Shown: positions 1-11,611, numbered from the stretch's first letter. The stretch is DNA of 64,000 nucleotides from Adiantum capillus-veneris (GCA_014529385.2 CM043957.1:84819881-84883880), one strand, 5' to 3'. The notes: generated by a model not told the origin, from the sequence alone. Numbers and translations: made by a program.

Positions 1-424
1 CAACGAGTAGAGCTACGCATTGGTACCATCGGGGTCAAGTTTCGGTCACCTGTATTTTTCGGCCTGTCTTCATACGCGTTTACCGCACGGAGTGGTTATA
101 GGTTGATTTTGCAGTTCAAGTCTTTAGGGTGTTGTTCTTACCTAGTGTATAGACTTCCCCTTGAGTTTGAGATCGATTCGATGATTCTAGATCCTGTTTC
201 GTATAGCATTCGTTCGTAGTACGGATTTCAGTCACTTGCGTATTTTAGAACTTAGATTTGATTTCCTTGGTAGTGATTGTCATTAGAAGGTCGAGTAGGT
301 GATTTGACACCCACCTAGTTGTTTCCATGCGCCTGCGGGTCAAGCTCCGTCCTCATCTGACAAATTCTGTTGTTGGTTGAGTTCTCGCTATTTAGCTTCC
401 GCTAGCGGCGTAACCGCCTTAACA
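1..424 (+). repeat. LTR 3' fragment related to the G1 LTR
   Basis: The segment shares blocks with the right half of the G1 LTR: the 'agtagagctac' block near the start, a 'gacaccc' block, then 'cgggtcaagct', 'ctgacaaat' and 'gagttctcg', ending in cgccttaaca like the G1 end cgccaaca. The sequence after 424 is not a recognisable tRNA-Asp primer site. This is therefore either a 3' LTR or solo LTR, or a fragment whose internal side is lost. It begins before the window. The similarity is diverged and was judged by eye. Confidence 0.5.
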
Positions 425-646
425 CTATTGCACTCACGCGATAGTAACATAATTATCATGTGACTCTCCGGAACAATTAAAAAAACTTGGATGATGATCA
501 AGTAAAAATGATATTTGTCAATAATTAGTTGTTTAACTATGCCAAATGAATTTATGCTAAAATGAAATTAGGAGCGAACAACCTTACTACTAGCAAGTGA
601 AACATTACCACCCCTTTGCTATATATGAGTTGATAAACTATCATAC
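425..646. other. AT-rich spacer, nothing recognised
   Basis: AT-rich sequence between the LTR fragment and the first direct repeats. No coding frame, LTR end or simple repeat was recognised. Confidence 0.4.
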
Positions 647-1070
647 GAGAAGGTAAACCCTACTGCTATTTTGAATTGCTGAGGTTTGCAAAATTCTCAT
701 TCAATCTTTTCTTTTCTCTGCCGGATTGAGAAGGTAAACCCTACTGCCATTTTGAACTGCTAAGGTTTCCATGTCTGCATCTTCCGTTTTTCCTGCTGTT
801 TTTGAAGTGAAGCTTTGCATACATCATGAATAATGTAGAACTTGGAGCTATATGCATACACTAATCTTTCTCGTCATGCTCATAAGACATGCATTCTTTC
901 TACAAATAGAGGTTGCTAGCCGTGCTCATAAAAAGTTTTGTACTCGTGAGGCTTACATGTATGCATGTTGTCCTGTTTTGCCTGTCTGCTTTACCAAAGT
1001 CAAGATTTGCATGTATCATACTATTGCACTTGGAGCTGTAGGCATTAGTCTTTCTCTGTATGCTCATAAT
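647..1070 (+). repeat. Two pairs of short direct repeats
   Basis: GAGAAGGTAAACCCTACTGC and about 20 following bases occur at 647 and again at 728, a period of 81. A second pair, with the shared blocks 'ttgca' plus 'cttggagct' plus 'ctttctc' plus 'atgctcataa', lies at about 809-886 and 1001-1070, roughly 190 apart. The open frame across 852-1169 comes from these repeats and has no recognised domain. Confidence 0.6.
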
Positions 1071-1089
1071 CTCATCTTGTTTATTGTAC

Positions 1090-1835
1090 AATCAAGATGT
1101 AGGCTGCAAGATGAAGTCAGCTGCACAGGGTTTACCAGGGCACAAGACTGGCAAGGACACAATGTTTGAACTTGAAGTTCAAGATCAAACCCCTCCAACC
1201 AATGAGCTTGTGACGCAAATGAGTCCATCAAACATGGAGGTAAAGGTTGTGCATGGCACTTTGGAGTGTGTTGCATCCAAATGGAGGCTGTCAACAAAGT
1301 CATCAAAAGGTATACATGTGTATGTTTCGCATTGTTTTATTCCATTGCTTCAATGTTTGCAAAGATGGGATTTCAACAAGCTCCGTTTTCTGGTGCTTGC
1401 AGCATTGGAGTACCCGCAGCTATCAAGATTTTTCTTCTCGATTGAGGAACTACATGAGGAGTACGAGCTCAGCCTAGAGGGGAATCTGCCTAAAGAGCTC
1501 ATAGATAAAGATATCCCCGATGAGGAGTGGATGAGCATCATCAAGTGCCTGTGCAAGAAAAGCACAAATCTATTTCTCAACCATGTGAGGAAAAAGTTCA
1601 TTGATGAGTGCCTGCTTTTGTACCAAAAGGTATATCAAGCGGCCCCATCCAATGGTGAGATGCCATCAAAATTTGCATAGAGTTTCGTGTATGAGAGGTG
1701 TACAACAACAGATTCAACTGGACATCAGATTGCATGGGCAAGGTTTGGTGGTAGTGTCCTTGAAAATTGCAAGATGCAAAAAGGGGGTTTGGAGCGGAAG
1801 ATCCACAAGTTTTGCACCGATTATGGCTTGACAGG
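1090..1835 (+). pseudogene. Unrecognised coding-like remnant, possibly with small introns
   Basis: One frame is open to 1680 and reads as a plausible soluble, charged protein (for example EELHEEYELSLEGNLPKELI), with no family I recognise. At 1629 the sequence reads AAAAG/GTATATC and at 1680 TTTGCATAG/AGTTTC. If that 51-base stretch is an intron, the next segment (about 1681-1835) continues in a frame with coding character. A similar AAAAG/GTATAC...TTTGCAAAG pair lies at about 1310-1363. This suggests a fragment of an intron-bearing host or captured gene. No start codon, promoter or domain supports a functional call, and it could equally be repeat-derived. Confidence 0.3.
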
Positions 1836-2329
1836 TGTCATTTAAATAGAAGCATCTATCTGTGATGATGCCTTGTCATCAATATCGACAATGTCGGCAA
1901 GCAAGTTGTAGCCATTTCAAGCAGTAGAGACACCAATGTATATTCAGCTAGTGCTTACCATGGCCAAGGGACTTAGTGGCCAAGAGAATGAGCAAAAACC
2001 ATTGTTGGGCGAGGTGAAAGTGCACCTGCAGGAAAAGAGTAGCCTGTGTTTTCTACTTACAGTTACTTCTACAGGGAATTTGACTAGCTAAACAAGGATT
2101 TGTAGGTGCTCAAGACCTCACCCGATTCAGATTCACAGGAGGTAGACCGCAAAGAGGTAGAGGTCACAGCTATCACCAAGATGTTGTCCAAGGCAGGTGC
2201 CGCTACTGATTCAGGGCAGCTTAAAGAAGATTTGGACTCCTTGTAGGTCAGCTTGTTGCTAAAGTTCCTAGAAGTGCTTTGTGATAAATTCAAATTTCTC
2301 AATAGATAAGTAGAATGTGCTGACCAAGT
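1836..2329. other. Degenerate region, weak coding traces only
   Basis: Short stretches such as 1930-2040 translate smoothly on the plus strand (ETPMYIQLVLTMAKG), but stops interrupt every frame. It may be the decayed continuation of the unrecognised gene to its left. Nothing else was recognised. Confidence 0.3.
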
Positions 2330-3830
2330 GGTTAGACTTCAGACTAGAAGTGCTTCATGTTATGAAGTGCTTTGAGATAAGTCTAAACTGCTTACTTGGA
2401 ATAGGACGCGCTGACCAAGTGGTTAGAAAAAGCTTCATAGTGCTCAATGGTGCCTAGACAGTTCTTACAAATGCCTTAAAAGCACCTAAAAGTGCTTTGA
2501 AGTGCTCAATGGTGCCTACAATATGCTTGAAAATGCTTGATAGGTGCTAAGAAAGTATTTAAAACTTCTTCCAAGTGTTGAAAGGGTCCTTCAAAGTAAT
2601 TTGAAGTTCTTTGATATAGCTCTATACTGCTTACTAGGTGGTTATGAAGTTTTGACCAAGTGGTAAGGATTGAGTGAAGAAACTGCTTTGAAGTGCTCCA
2701 CAATGCTATGTGGTGCTAACAAAATACTTCAAAGTGCTTTCAAGGAAGCAATTAGCACTTAAAATCCTCACAAGGAGCACATAGTGGTGAATAGGTGGTA
2801 AGAAAGTGCTTTGAAGTGCTCAATGTTGCTTAATAGGTGGTCAGCAAGTGATTTGAAATGCTTTATGGTGCAAAGAAAGTGGTAACCAAGTGGTTAGAAA
2901 GTGCTCTGAAATACTCAATGGTGCCTTCAATATACTTGAAAGTGCTTAACATTTGGCGAGAAAGTGCTTGAAAGTGTTGAAAGGGTCCTTGAATATACTT
3001 TGAAGTGCTTTTACATAGCATTATACTATTTACTAGGTGGTTATAAAATTTTGACCAAGTGGAAAGGATTGAGTGAAGAGATTGCTTTGAAGTGCTCCAT
3101 AATACTGAATGGTGCTTAGAAAGTACTTCAAAGTGCTTTCAAGGAACCAATCTGCAATCTGAAGCACTTTAACAACTCATCACAAGGAGTAAAAGTGGTG
3201 ACTAGGGGGTAAGAAAGTGCTTTAAAGTGCTTAGTGTTGCTCATTAGGTGGTCAGTAAGTGATTTGAAATGCTTTTTGGTGCTAACAAAGTGGTAACCAG
3301 GTGCTTTGAAAGTTCTCTGAAGAGCTCATTGGTGCCTACAATATGCTTGAAAGGGCTTAATAGGTGTTCAAAAAGTGGTGAGAAAGTGCTAAAAGGGTCC
3401 TTGAAAGTACTTTGAAGTACTTTGACATAGCTCTTAACTGCTTACTAGGTGGTTATGAAGTCTAGACCAAGCGGTTAGGATTGAGTGAAGAGACTGCTTT
3501 TGAAGTGCTCCATAATGTTGAACAATTCTTAGAAAGTACTTCAAAGTGATTTCAAGGAACCAATCTGCACTCTGAAGCACTTTCTCTGCTCCAAGGAGTA
3601 CAAAGTGGTGACTTGGTGGTAAGAAAGGGCTTTGAAGTGCTCTATGTTGCTAGAAAGTGGTTTGAAATTCTTTATGTTGCCAAGAAAGTGGTAACTAGGT
3701 GTTTAGAAAGTGGTGACCACGTGGTTAGAAAATGCTCTAAAGCACTCAATAGGTGGTTCAAAAGTACTAAACAAGTTGTTAGAAAGCGCTAAGGAATGCC
3801 TAGAAAGAATTTGATAATATTTGTCAAGAA
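2330..3830. repeat. GTGCTT-based array with a roughly 400-bp higher-order repeat
   Basis: The stretch is built from short units such as AAGTGCTTTGAAGTGCTC, AATGGTGC and GACCAAGTGGTTAG. A higher-order unit recurs: the block AAAGGGTCC begins at 2581, 2980 and 3392, giving spacings of about 399 and 412. Each is followed by the same order of blocks (tgaagt, catagct, tactaggtggttat, ggattgagtgaag, gctttcaagga, caaggagta). Copies are clearly diverged. No frame runs through it, and it is annotated as a satellite-like array. Confidence 0.8.
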
Positions 3831-3928
3831 TTTGTCAATTTTCTTTGAATTATTTAGAAGCAGTTAAATATAAGCATTTAAGATTGTGCACTTAAGTCCA
3901 TCCAAGCATGAAATGATCTTACTCTCCG

Positions 3929-4303
3929 TTGTTGTTTATGCTACTAGGTTGGCAACAAAGGAATATGGCTTTAGAATTTGAATTAGAAGCCTTGACATCT
4001 CGAAGATCATTTATGGATACAACCATCCAATATATCCAAGAAAAGGGTAGAGGCATCATTGTCCCTTCATCGCCGACTAAAGCCTTTGTTTTAAAACCGT
4101 TTGTGTGTATTGGGGGCGATTGTGTTGCTTGTGGGAAACCCCTCTCAACTAACCACATGACATGGGTCTTCTCGCTGGAATGTCAACACAAATATCACCC
4201 ATTTTGCTTTGTGTTTCTATGTGGCACTATGGCAGAATGCACTCACCCATTATGCACAATAAAGATTCCAAAAATTTTCCAAGTGCTCGGGACTCAAAAT
4301 TGA
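3929..4303 (+). pseudogene. Cys/His zinc-finger-like protein fragment
   Basis: A 124-codon frame carries a dense Cys/His series near its C terminus: CVACGKPLS, then LECQHKYHPFCF, then CTHPLC. The order C-x2-C ... C-x-H-x2-H-x2-C ... C-x3-C resembles a RING/PHD-type treble-clef zinc finger but fits no family I can name. The frame opens in repeat-flank sequence, so the start is arbitrary. It ends at a TGA, after which the sequence still looks coding-like in other frames. It could be part of the same broken gene as 4682-5688. Function is unknown. Confidence 0.4.
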
Positions 4304-4681
4304 GTACACATGGCCGGAGGGTGGGTTCACTATACTCAACTTAAATCCACTTGTCATGAGATAAGTCCCTTAACATGATTTTTTTCTTCACATAAACCAA
4401 TGTTGACAAAAGTTCTCGTCTGGTTAAACTTGATGAGAACAATACAGAACTATTTGAACTTGACCAGAACAACATAGAGCTATCTAAGGGTTTTCAGCAT
4501 GGCAAGGTTATTGAAAGGACCCCAAGGTTGAACCCTTTGTGGTTGAGAACCATGGCAAGGAAACCATTGGACATGACTCTAGCAAGCTCTCAATTCACAA
4601 CAAGGAAGGTAATGAATTGTATATATGTAGTGTTTCATTTTTTTTCGAGCAAATTTTGGTTTTTTTCCGCTTAACCTCATT
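4304..4681. other. Spacer with no recognised feature
   Basis: It contains a short direct repeat (cttgatgagaacaatacagaactat / cttgaccagaacaacatagagctat at about 4430 and 4458). No sustained reading frame was recognised. Confidence 0.4.
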
Positions 4682-5688
4682 GTGATCCCAGAATTGGAAA
4701 CCGCGGATAAACTGGAGGACGCAAAGGATGTGGAGACATTACTAGTAATTGCAGATACCCTGAGGAAGAAGAGCAAGTGGCAGCAGGAGGAAGGAGTTCA
4801 TCATCTTGATCCAAAGAAAAGTACTAATACAGACCCCCCAAAACCCACGCACATTGGAAACTTTAAGTTCCATGTGCTTTTTGTGCTACTTACTTATTTT
4901 GATTATAAGATATATTTTTTGTCTCATGGTGTCAATCTTCACTACAATTTATTGGGGGTGGCTTTTTGGGCGCTGTAGTAAAAATACCATTGATTGGTAA
5001 TGTTGGGCACTGGCATTGTGCTCAAGAAGACCTGGGGCACTTTGATCAGGAGACACCCCTAGTAACTCAGTTTTGTGTCCCTCACCTTTTGGAGGATAAT
5101 AGACCTGCCTTGATCATTAATATTAATGATCTTCTTATTGTCACTCGCGACAAGAGAGAGGGACCAAGCCTGACTAACGTGCAATTTCGGAAGGTGAAGC
5201 AGGACAATAATCTGAACCATTTTGTGCACCATTTTGCAGAGTGTCTTGTTCTTGGGGCTAGCCAGATTGTTGAAGTTTACGTCTGGAACACAAGCCCCTA
5301 CCAAGACCTTGAAAAGAGGATAGAATTGTGATTGCCTCAGGCCCGCAGGTGCTTGAATGGGTGGATTGCAAAGGAGGCATGCAACAGAAGATCATGGGTC
5401 GACGAGCAAGGGGAACATATCCTCTTTCTAGTCTTGGGCACTTTTTGGAAAGAGTTTCCACAATTCAACAAAGCTAACACCCTCTTGCTAGATAAAAAAT
5501 ATCCCAGGTGCTTCTTGAACGACGAAGACTCCTATGTTATCTTGCCTTCTCTAGAGGACCAAATGGAAGACCAATGGGAGAGGTTTATGCATCATGAAGT
5601 TTTTCCATTTGTCTATGAGTGGAAGAAAAAAGAAAACCGATTGGAGATGATCACTGCTTGTAAACTGGATGCTAGAAGAAGAAGGTGA
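4682..5688 (+). pseudogene. Unrecognised coding-like remnant in three frames
   Basis: Three successive plus-strand frames (4682-4978, 4966-5331 and 5332-5688) follow one another with slight overlap or direct abutment, as expected of a coding region broken by frameshifts and stops. The middle piece has a His-rich start (GHWHCAQEDLGHF) and a hydrophobic strand (ALIININDLLIV). The last is Trp- and charge-rich (DQMEDQWERFMHHEVFPF). None shows a domain I recognise. They may belong with the zinc-finger fragment at 3929. They are not retroelement gag or pol by eye. Confidence 0.3.
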
Positions 5689-5924
5689 TAGACTCTTCAA
5701 AACAGTGAATCTGAGAGGGAAAAATTCTAAAGAGACAAAGGAAAAGTGCTGCCTCCACCACCTCCACAACCATGTTATAAAAGGCCGCCTTCTGATCTCC
5801 AATCTAAACAGAAATCTTAAGAGTTGTGTACCTGTGATCATGTATGTAGATACCATGATGAGTTTGATAGTGTAGCTCATGATGAGGACTTCTTTTGTTT
5901 TGAAAGATGGGGAAAAAAATTGTG

Positions 5925-6466
5925 GACCACATGCAAGTGGTTAAAAACCATTTGCTTTATTAAATTGGGAGCCACTAGCAAGTGGTTAAGAACCACTTGA
6001 AAGAGGTTTTGAACCACTTGCGAAAGGCCTTCTGGACCACTTTCTAGGCCTTCTATTCCACTTGCAAGCACTTTGAAAGTGGTTCTGAACCACTTGCTAG
6101 TGTTTAGGATAGCACTTGCTACTTGTTTTTGAACCACTTGCAGTGGTTCTGAACCTTTTGCTAGTGGTTAAGATAGCACTTGCCAGTGGTTAAGAACCTC
6201 TTGCCAGTGGTTCGGAACCACTTGCAATGGTTAAGATAGTCTTTTCCCAGTGGTTAAGATAGCACTTGCTAGTGGTTCATAACCACTTGCTAGTGGTTTA
6301 GATAGTATTTGTAGGTGGTTCGGAACCACTTGCCAATGGTTAAGATAGCACTTGGTAGTGGTTAAGATAACACTTGGCAGTGGTTTAGATAGCACTTGCT
6401 AGTGGTTCAAAACCAGTTGCTAGTGGTTAAGAAGCACTTGATAGTGGTTTTGAACCACTTGCTAGT
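5925..6466. repeat. AGTGGTT/AACCACT hairpin-forming repeat array
   Basis: About 25 copies of AGTGGTT or its reverse complement AACCACT alternate with GATAGCACTTGC blocks. Many pairs form short perfect hairpins; for example 5979-5999 has a 9-bp stem (CAAGTGGTT/AACCACTTG) and a 3-base loop. The array runs to the first base of the A0 LTR at 6467. Open frames here (for example minus 5877-6137) are by-products of the repeat. Confidence 0.8.
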
Positions 6467-6720
6467 TGTACGCTTTGCCATACGTGTCGAAAGCTAGGAA
6501 CTTGCCAGTGCACTATGTGCGAGCCTCGAAAGGCTGCAAACACACAACAAGAAGATCCTAGCAAGCTCAAAGGGGCATGGGTTTGTCAGTCACCGCTCAA
6601 TGCTTCCGTTGTCGTGAAGGATCCTGTGCTACAAAGAAAAAGGATCCTTCATCAATGTCGCGCTCAACCACCTCGCCGTTGATGATGCCGCTACAATGCT
6701 CTCTCTCTCTCTCTCTCTCA

Positions 6721-6785
<65 letters not shown>

Positions 6786-7077
6786 GCACACAAAGGAGAA
6801 GGAGATAAAGATGGAGCAAGAGAACTTCTTAGATTAAACCTTAAAGAATGAGGATTTTAAGGTCAAATGGACCTTTTATAAGAGTTTATCCCATTCACAC
6901 ATGGGCGCCCACAGTGGACGATGGTTGCAAAACTACTATCAAAATAAGATAAGTGGTGCACCTCTCACCGCCGATCACCTACACACCCATTGGATCGACA
7001 AGCCCGATCTATGACTCAATCAAATATATAATATACATCCGTCAAAGGTGATAGGATGCCCGTGATGAGGGTTGACA
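6467..7077 (-). repeat. A0 3' LTR
   Basis: It begins TGTACGCTTTGCC and ends GGTTGACA, matching the A1 LTR (TGTGCGCTCC...GGTTAACA) along its length: GTCGAAGC, CTTGCCA, GTGCGAGCC, CACACAACAAG and CCATTCACAC. It contains a CT/CA microsatellite at 6699-6784. On the minus strand a TATAAAAGG box lies at about 6873-6880. The five bases before it (ctagt, 6462-6466) are the candidate TSD; the partner is outside the window. Confidence 0.85.
6699..6784. repeat. (CT)n(CA)n microsatellite in the A0 LTR
   Basis: About 10 CT units are followed by about 30 CA units. The same compound CT-then-CA tract, followed by a purine-rich AAGGAG...GATGGAG block, is present in every family A LTR of the window that keeps this part. 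Its copies produce spurious frames encoding Thr-His or Val-Cys repeats. Confidence 0.95.
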
Positions 7078-8204
7078 TGGCCCCCTTCCTGATGTAGATT
7101 CTGTCCTCGGAAACTATTGAGATGAAGCCCGTTCGTCGAGGTGGAAGAGCATCCAAGATTGAATGTCCTTATCCTTCTTCACTCACTGCAAATTCAACCA
7201 AAATTGGCACAATAACTACATTCTCATATAGAATTAAAAAGAATATGCAGTTGTAGGCACACAAATTGATTGGTAATAGAATATTAAACAATTTTTCAAC
7301 AGTAAACATTAAGCTATAATATAATCAAACGCATAAACAGTTGTAAAGGTCAAAAAACTAAACAAGTCTTGGGTCGCTAATTTAACGATCGAAAGGCACT
7401 AGAGGTCAACTATTAGTACCATGGACAAGCTTCTCAATTTTCTTTGGTCAATTAAGCTGTTTAATCATGCGAGAGCCAAGTATTTCACCTAGAAGACCTT
7501 GTAGTTAAGTTATGATAAAATGAATTTGGCATGAGGTATTCCCTTTTCTTTGACCCCCCAAAGTCTTTTAGTACCATAGGCGATACATGTGAGTGAAGTA
7601 CCAAGTCAACTTGGAATTTCTCTTCCAGCTTAAGGTTTTGCATTGTGGCACTTTTGACTTTTTTGTTTGCTCGTGTTCAAAATTTTAATTTTGTAACTTT
7701 GGGGGTCATATAACACTGTTACCCTCCCCAGGCTCATCACACTAGTAAACTCCCTTTACAATACTTAAGGTACAGGTTCAATAGGGATTAAGCCTACTAG
7801 AAAGCCCTAGTATTAAATAACATTTCTATTCCTCTTGATCCTTCACTATTGTGCTCATTACGAGCCACTTGTCTACATGTGCTCTCCCATCTATATCCAG
7901 TGACCCTTAGGAGTGTGCTCTATGGGCTTTGACATGTTTCTGGATAGAAAATGATTTCCCACCCTCTAAAGGAATCCTTGAAGGCTCTAAAATCAAATTG
8001 TGATGAGCCGTTTTACAATTCCAGTGCAAGCTTTAGGTTAGTCACATAGATTGTGCACTATCATGCGGTGTGTTTGTTGAGTACTATCACTTTGCCGCCT
8101 CTATAGAAAGTGAGTTTTTGCTTTCGGTCTTGACAAGAAGAATTTGGGGGCAATAAAGGGTGTAATGAGGCACATATTAACATAATAAGGTACTTGAATG
8201 GTAT
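7078..8204 (-). other. A0 3' non-coding region
   Basis: It starts next to the LTR with a cytosine tract (ggcccccttcctga), which on the minus strand is the polypurine tract AGGAAGGGGGCC. From 7078 to about 7815 it matches the same region of A2 and the retained part of A1 (shared blocks ctgatgtagattc, accataggcgata, gcattgtggcac, gggggtcatataacact). About 7815-8204 has no counterpart in A1 or A2 that I can see, and no gene was recognised there. Confidence 0.6.
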
Positions 8205-11200
8205 AAATCAATTGAAGTGTTCCTCCTGTATTGGCATCTCCCTAACTCCATCCATCTGTGCAAATTGTGGTAGCTCGGCTTTTAGTTCTCCATTGAGGAA
8301 AGCTCAAAGAGCTAAGAATAGCTCGGAGTCTCCATATAATTTTGCCATGATGGTGGTTCTAACTTTTGAATCCATAAAATCCATCAATTTGGAAATATTT
8401 AATGACACCTTTTGGGCTTCAGTCCCTTGACTTGGGGAAGACGGGATCTCCATTTCTTCAATAGTATCAAGTAGTCCCTCTGTAAACATTCTCTCTAAGA
8501 AGAAGAGTACACCCAATGTCCCATGACTTTAAGTCTCTTTCTTCTTGGATGACACTAGGTATGGCTAGGGGTCTATGGACTTTGTGAGGTTTCTGTTGTG
8601 TAGGGAACATTGTGTCTTTAATTTGGATCTACCTAGGTGTTGGCTCGAGATCCCTTTGGGTCTCTTCTACCAAACTCCTTAATTTCTTGACTCGCTCAAT
8701 CTCCTCTATAGGGTTTGGGTAAGTTCCTATATTCTTCTTGGGTCTTGGCCATTGTGACTCATAATGATATTTCTTTTTCATTTTTTTTCTAGTGGTCATT
8801 TTGGTCTTCATGCTTTCACTTGAACCAGAATCCTCTTTAGTGTCGTTCATATATACGGGGTCGTCATCAGTCCCCGTATATATGAACAACACTGGGGTAT
8901 GACTTCACTACTTTTTGTGATATCTTCCTTCATGTTTTCTTCTTCTTCTAAGATTGAGCAATTCATGTCGTGTCTCTGCTTTCAAGAATATAATTTTGTT
9001 TTTGGAGCATCGATCGTGTTAGTACATTTACTGGTACCACATGTGTACTTTGTGATGGATCCTCAGTAATCTCAATCAAGTTTAATGGCGTGATCTTTGG
9101 TGTATTTGGATTATTCGGACATTAGGCAATCAAATGATCTATGCCACACCCATTCCACATGAGTGTCAACATTGTAGATGTGCTTGCTTGATTTTTTTCA
9201 TTAGTGTAGCATTCTTTTGTAGCCTAATAGGACACTCGGCTACATGATCTGGACCCCCACACTTATAGCATTGAAGAGGTGGTCTCTTGGAAGTCATTGA
9301 TATTTTGGACTCTTGCTGCAAGAGCAGCTACTTGATAGACAGGTTTGACTTGTCCCCAATAGTCCTCCATGTAATATTGTGGACTTTCTGCAAGTGCATC
9401 AATCCCATAGGCAATGTTAGGATCTAAATCTTCCTCACAACCTTCCAACCAAGCAATAGATGACTCACAACCCACTTGATTCACAAAAGTGATTCTCGGA
9501 TGTGGTGGTTGTGGTCCTAGCATTGGAGGTGGCAAGGATGTGGTTTGAACAACATTTTGGACCCTAGAGTCTAGGTGTTGTGACGTTTGTTCGAGAGGTG
9601 GGGCTGACATCAATGTAGGCACTCGAGGTGTGTCTATCCATCCTAAGTTTGGTCTATTCGCCATTGCGCGTTTAAATACTATGAAATCCTTAGCTTGATG
9701 ACCACACCTCCCACATGCATTGCAATTCCCATTGAATTTTACTCTAAAAGTAGGTCATTCACTAGTACTATGCGGACCATAGAAAACTGAGCACCATTGT
9801 TGCTCCTTTCTTGGATACATATGATTGTTTTGTGGAGCACAATTGTCTCTAAGACTCTCTTGAATGGCCTTGGTGAGATCTGCTAAAGTCATCTCAGATA
9901 TCTTTGGCTCCTTAGCAATAGGCTTTAGGGTCGTTGGGCTGATGCCCCAATGCTTTTGAGCTACTAGATTTAGGCTCAACAGACCCTCTTTCTCCTTGAA
10001 TCATTAAATTATCCTCCAATTTGATCTCATTGGTGGTGATTGCTTCCCAAGTGGTGATACCTCTAATGACTAGGCCATTGTAGATATCCTCATGTCGTAA
10101 TCCCCCAATGAATCTATCCAGCAATTGATTCTTATTGAAGTGATCATTTGGATTACAACGAGAATTTAAATGATTCAAGCAACTAATAAAGTCTCTCATG
10201 GACTCTCCTTCCTCTCGTTGGGCTTTCTGGAGCTGAGATGCTACACCCCAAATCACTCCCTCTCGTATTTATTCTTTCAAGATTTGTCTCCTAATAGTAG
10301 GGTCAAGCGTTTTTTCTTCCACCCTTAGGGTTCTATACCAATCCCCAGCCTTTCCATTTAGGATCATGTTTAAAGAATCACTCTTATGCACGTCATTGTG
10401 TTCTCCTAGAGAATTGCATATTTATTCAAACAATTTGATATGCTTTCTCACATCCCCATCTCCACTAAATTTTTGCGTGAGCTTGGCTATTTGTACTGCC
10501 TTACTTCTAGGCTCTCTATCAGGTGTGTTACGCATATTCTCAACAATAGATTGACCGATAGCTTGAGCAAATGCTGCCAAGTCACCTAAGTGAGCAGGAA
10601 CCGTGGGTGAAAGTGGTCCAGAGACTACATGTGGAGTAGGTATTGGCATTGGGCTTGGCCCATAGGAAGCCCTTGGGTTCCAATTTTGGTACGGTGTTGT
10701 GCCATGTGCCAAATTTCATATGTGTGTTGCTGAGCATAGTAGACATGGTAGTTGGTATGCTAATGCTAGTCGGTATGGTCCCATTGAAATAAGAGCTTGG
10801 ATGTTGTGGTTGTGGAGCATAGGTTGTTGAAACAATGGGAGGGGTAGGAGCTATATGAGTACGAGGATCTATAGGTGCATATGATTGATTAACAGTACTG
10901 TTGCAAGCATTGGGCTACCATGTAGCGGTGCTTTACTAACAAATGAAGTCCATGTCGTGTTTTTTGGCATGCCCATCACTGGGGTAGGCATGGTAGCCGT
11001 GGTGTCATCAAGAGAAAGATGATCTAGAGTTGGAAAGGTAAAGCTATCACTTGTGGGCTCAGATTGTACTAAGACCCCTATCCAAACAACATATGGAGGA
11101 TCCATCAGGCTCACCGAGGGAGTCTCCATTTGCGCTAAAGTTGGTTGCTTAGCCTTCCTTGTATTTAAGAATCTTATGAGACCCGTTGAAGGCATGTGAA

Positions 11201-11611
11201 TCTCTTTATTCTATCTCTCCAGCTCAATAACCCTATGGATGACATCACAAACTCTTTGTTGTTGATCCTCTACGCTAGTAGCACCCATTGTGGATTGTAG
11301 GACATCTAACCAATCCACGTGATAGGTCGGTTAGAGTTTATGTTTGTAGTTCATACTCCCAATTCTCATTTAGGAACTCTCCATCTAGGATTTAGGTGGT
11401 AGGGGTGTCCTTTGAACTAAATGCAATGTGGCTCTCTATGGGTTGACCCTTAGTGGTCTCTAATTTAGGAGCACTCGATTGCTCGCCTAGCATGGATATT
11501 GACATAGGGGCTTTCGCTTTAACTCTCTTCGTTGCTCTACCCTACGTAAGCTCTTGATTTCCTTTTCCCTAGCCGCAATGATATACCGCTCAGCCTCTTG
11601 CACTTCGGAAA
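8205..11611 (-). pseudogene. A0 gag remnant, C-terminal side
   Basis: This is a degraded antisense copy of the family A Gag. Reading right to left, it holds the Pro/Ser-rich linker, the Gag helical core (GVASQLQKAQREEGESMRDFI near 10240; FNKNQLLDRFIGGLRHE), the zinc-knuckle region (YPRKEQQWCSVFYGPHSTSE near 9800) and the segment before the protease. Several stops and frameshifts divide it. The protease and downstream WVPK region present in A1 are absent: homology stops near 8205 and 3' non-coding DNA follows. The right edge is the copia C insertion. Confidence 0.85.

Noticed and set aside
6577-6837. Plus-strand frame with a long Thr-His repeat (and similar at 19926-20186, 24302-24543, 61834-62094), and minus-strand Val-Cys repeats
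   Set aside because: They translate the CT/CA microsatellite of the family A LTR; no codon structure outside the repeat.
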